From Rhodospirillaceae bacterium (GTDB lineage: Bacteria; Pseudomonadota; Alphaproteobacteria; Rhodospirillales; Magnetovibrionaceae), in the NCBI GenBank assembly GCA_002732845.1, contig NVSZ01000006.1, forward strand, positions 2,226-9,302: a stretch of 7,077 nt of DNA, in the 5' to 3' direction. Under the pieces are notes generated by a model. The model was not told the origin of the DNA, made no database searches, and saw only the letters and a list, made by a program, of their open reading frames with translations. Shown piece by piece: positions 6,349 to 7,077 of this stretch (within the stretch, counting starts at the first letter, position 1; each line of letters opens with the position of its first letter). A program made the translations under genes and the position numbers.

Positions 6349-7044
6349 ATGCCGTATCGCCTAAAACACCCACCAACAAAATGGCAACGCTTTTATCGGC
6401 GTTGGTCTTGGCTTTTGTTTTGGCTTCTTTTTGTGCATTACCCCCTTAACCCTGACATCAATAGTTTGGCGGGACCAAAGGGTGATTTAGCCAAGGCTGT
6501 AAAACACCTTGGCTGGAATCAATTTGACGAAGGCATTGCTTTTCTCATCCCCGAGGTTAAAGCCGGAAATCCAGAAGCTCAGTATGTTCTAGCAAGACTT
6601 TATATGCACCACCCTTCGCTAGACGTTTCTAGATTTAGTCGCGACATCTGCCAAGAAACGTTTTGGATGGATAAGGCAGCTAGGCAAGGACATGCCAAAG
6701 CCCAATCAGCTTTATCCTTTGCCTATAAAAATGGAGTTGGGGTTTTTAAAGATTACGAAAAATCCTATCTGTGGGCATTGGCTTCACAAAAAAATGAACT
6801 GTTTCCAACCACAACATCAATCCCTGCTCTATATCAAGACAAGCTGAGCGATGTGGACATACAGAATTTAAACGTAACCTTTCAATCGTGGGATTACAGT
6901 CATGAGCCATCAGCCTCAATCATTCGCACACCAACTATATTGGGCTACTCCAGCCTCTTAGGCCTCTACGGCCTCGAATCTTGTGGTATGGAAGTAAGCT
7001 GGATCATACCATTGTTCCGAGACATTTATTCCTTACTTTTTTAG
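6349..7044 (+). CDS. Membrane-anchored Sel1-repeat (TPR-like) protein
   Basis: The 231-residue product has a basic N-terminus (KWQRFYRR, 11-18) followed by a short hydrophobic segment (SWLLFWLLFVHYPL, 20-33), which suggests a signal anchor with the body in the periplasm. Residues about 58-147 contain Sel1-like repeats, degenerate helix pairs related to TPR that mediate protein contacts. One is partial (VKAGNPEAQYVLARLYMHH). The next is clear: FWMDKAARQGHAKAQSALSF then AYKNGVGVFKDYEKSYLWALAS, with the A-x-Q-G-x-x-x-A-Q and N-G-x-G-V-x-K-D-Y landmarks. KLSDVDIQNLNVTFQSW (165-181) looks like the usual closing helix. A further ~50 residues, ending in a hydrophobic ILGYSSLLGLYGLE...WIIPLF, are not explained by the repeat. 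GGGA lies five bases before ATG 6349, a weak to fair ribosome site. Base composition is more A+T-rich than its neighbours. The partner is unknown. Confidence 0.85.
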   Translation: MPYRLKHPPTKWQRFYRRWSWLLFWLLFVHYPLNPDINSLAGPKGDLAKAVKHLGWNQFDEGIAFLIPEVKAGNPEAQYVLARLYMHHPSLDVSRFSRDICQETFWMDKAARQGHAKAQSALSFAYKNGVGVFKDYEKSYLWALASQKNELFPTTTSIPALYQDKLSDVDIQNLNVTFQSWDYSHEPSASIIRTPTILGYSSLLGLYGLESCGMEVSWIIPLFRDIYSLLF

Positions 7045-7077
7045 GCCTTCCCTAAATTCTTTTTCACCTAGAATGTC
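7045..7077. other. Short non-coding end of window
   Basis: These 33 bases follow the Sel1-like stop codon. I see no hairpin terminator, promoter or gene start in them; any terminator must lie beyond the window. Confidence 0.6.

Noticed and set aside
6950..6976. Repeated GGCCTC/AGCCTC blocks near the end of the Sel1-like gene, read as a possible repeat element
   Set aside because: The copies are only 5-7 bases with uneven spacing, inside a continuous reading frame, and are explained by chance and codon choice.

Overview
This 7.1-kb window looks like ordinary chromosomal DNA from an alphaproteobacterium. The RuvX/YqgF, GatA and GatB sequences read like those of Rhodospirillales-type organisms, but the genus cannot be fixed from the sequence alone. 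Gene density is high, spacing is tight, and base composition is moderate. I found no tRNA, rRNA, CRISPR array, insertion sequence, phage gene or attachment site.

Layout, left to right. On the + strand are the 3' part of an AEC-family (auxin efflux carrier-like) membrane transporter, cut by the window edge, and a 90-residue soluble protein of unknown function with a strong Shine-Dalgarno sequence. A hairpin with an A-tract on one side and a T-tract on the other (about 1042-1076) should terminate both this gene and the convergent gatB.

On the - strand, read right to left, five genes run in one direction: a GNAT acetyltransferase, a secreted SH3-like protein, then gatC, gatA and gatB. GNAT and SH3 overlap by ATGA. 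The Gat genes are separated by only 3-4 bases, with each Shine-Dalgarno lying in the end of the preceding gene. GatCAB is the amidotransferase that makes Gln-tRNA(Gln) and/or Asn-tRNA(Asn) from misacylated precursors.

Divergent from GNAT, across 61 bases, is ruvX (yqgF), a RNase H-fold protein of rRNA processing and Holliday junction metabolism. From memory, ruvX next to gatCAB is a recurrent alphaproteobacterial arrangement; the GNAT-SH3 pair then appears to lie between the two. Last is a more A+T-rich gene for a membrane-anchored Sel1-repeat protein with an unusual hydrophobic C-terminal tail.

No clearly new multi-gene system is visible. The items most worth a second look are the SH3-like envelope protein with a perfect four-copy 9-bp repeat at its mature N-terminus, its translational coupling to the GNAT gene, the overlapping candidate promoters at the GNAT/ruvX divergence (with a possibly leaderless ruvX message), and the Sel1-type protein.
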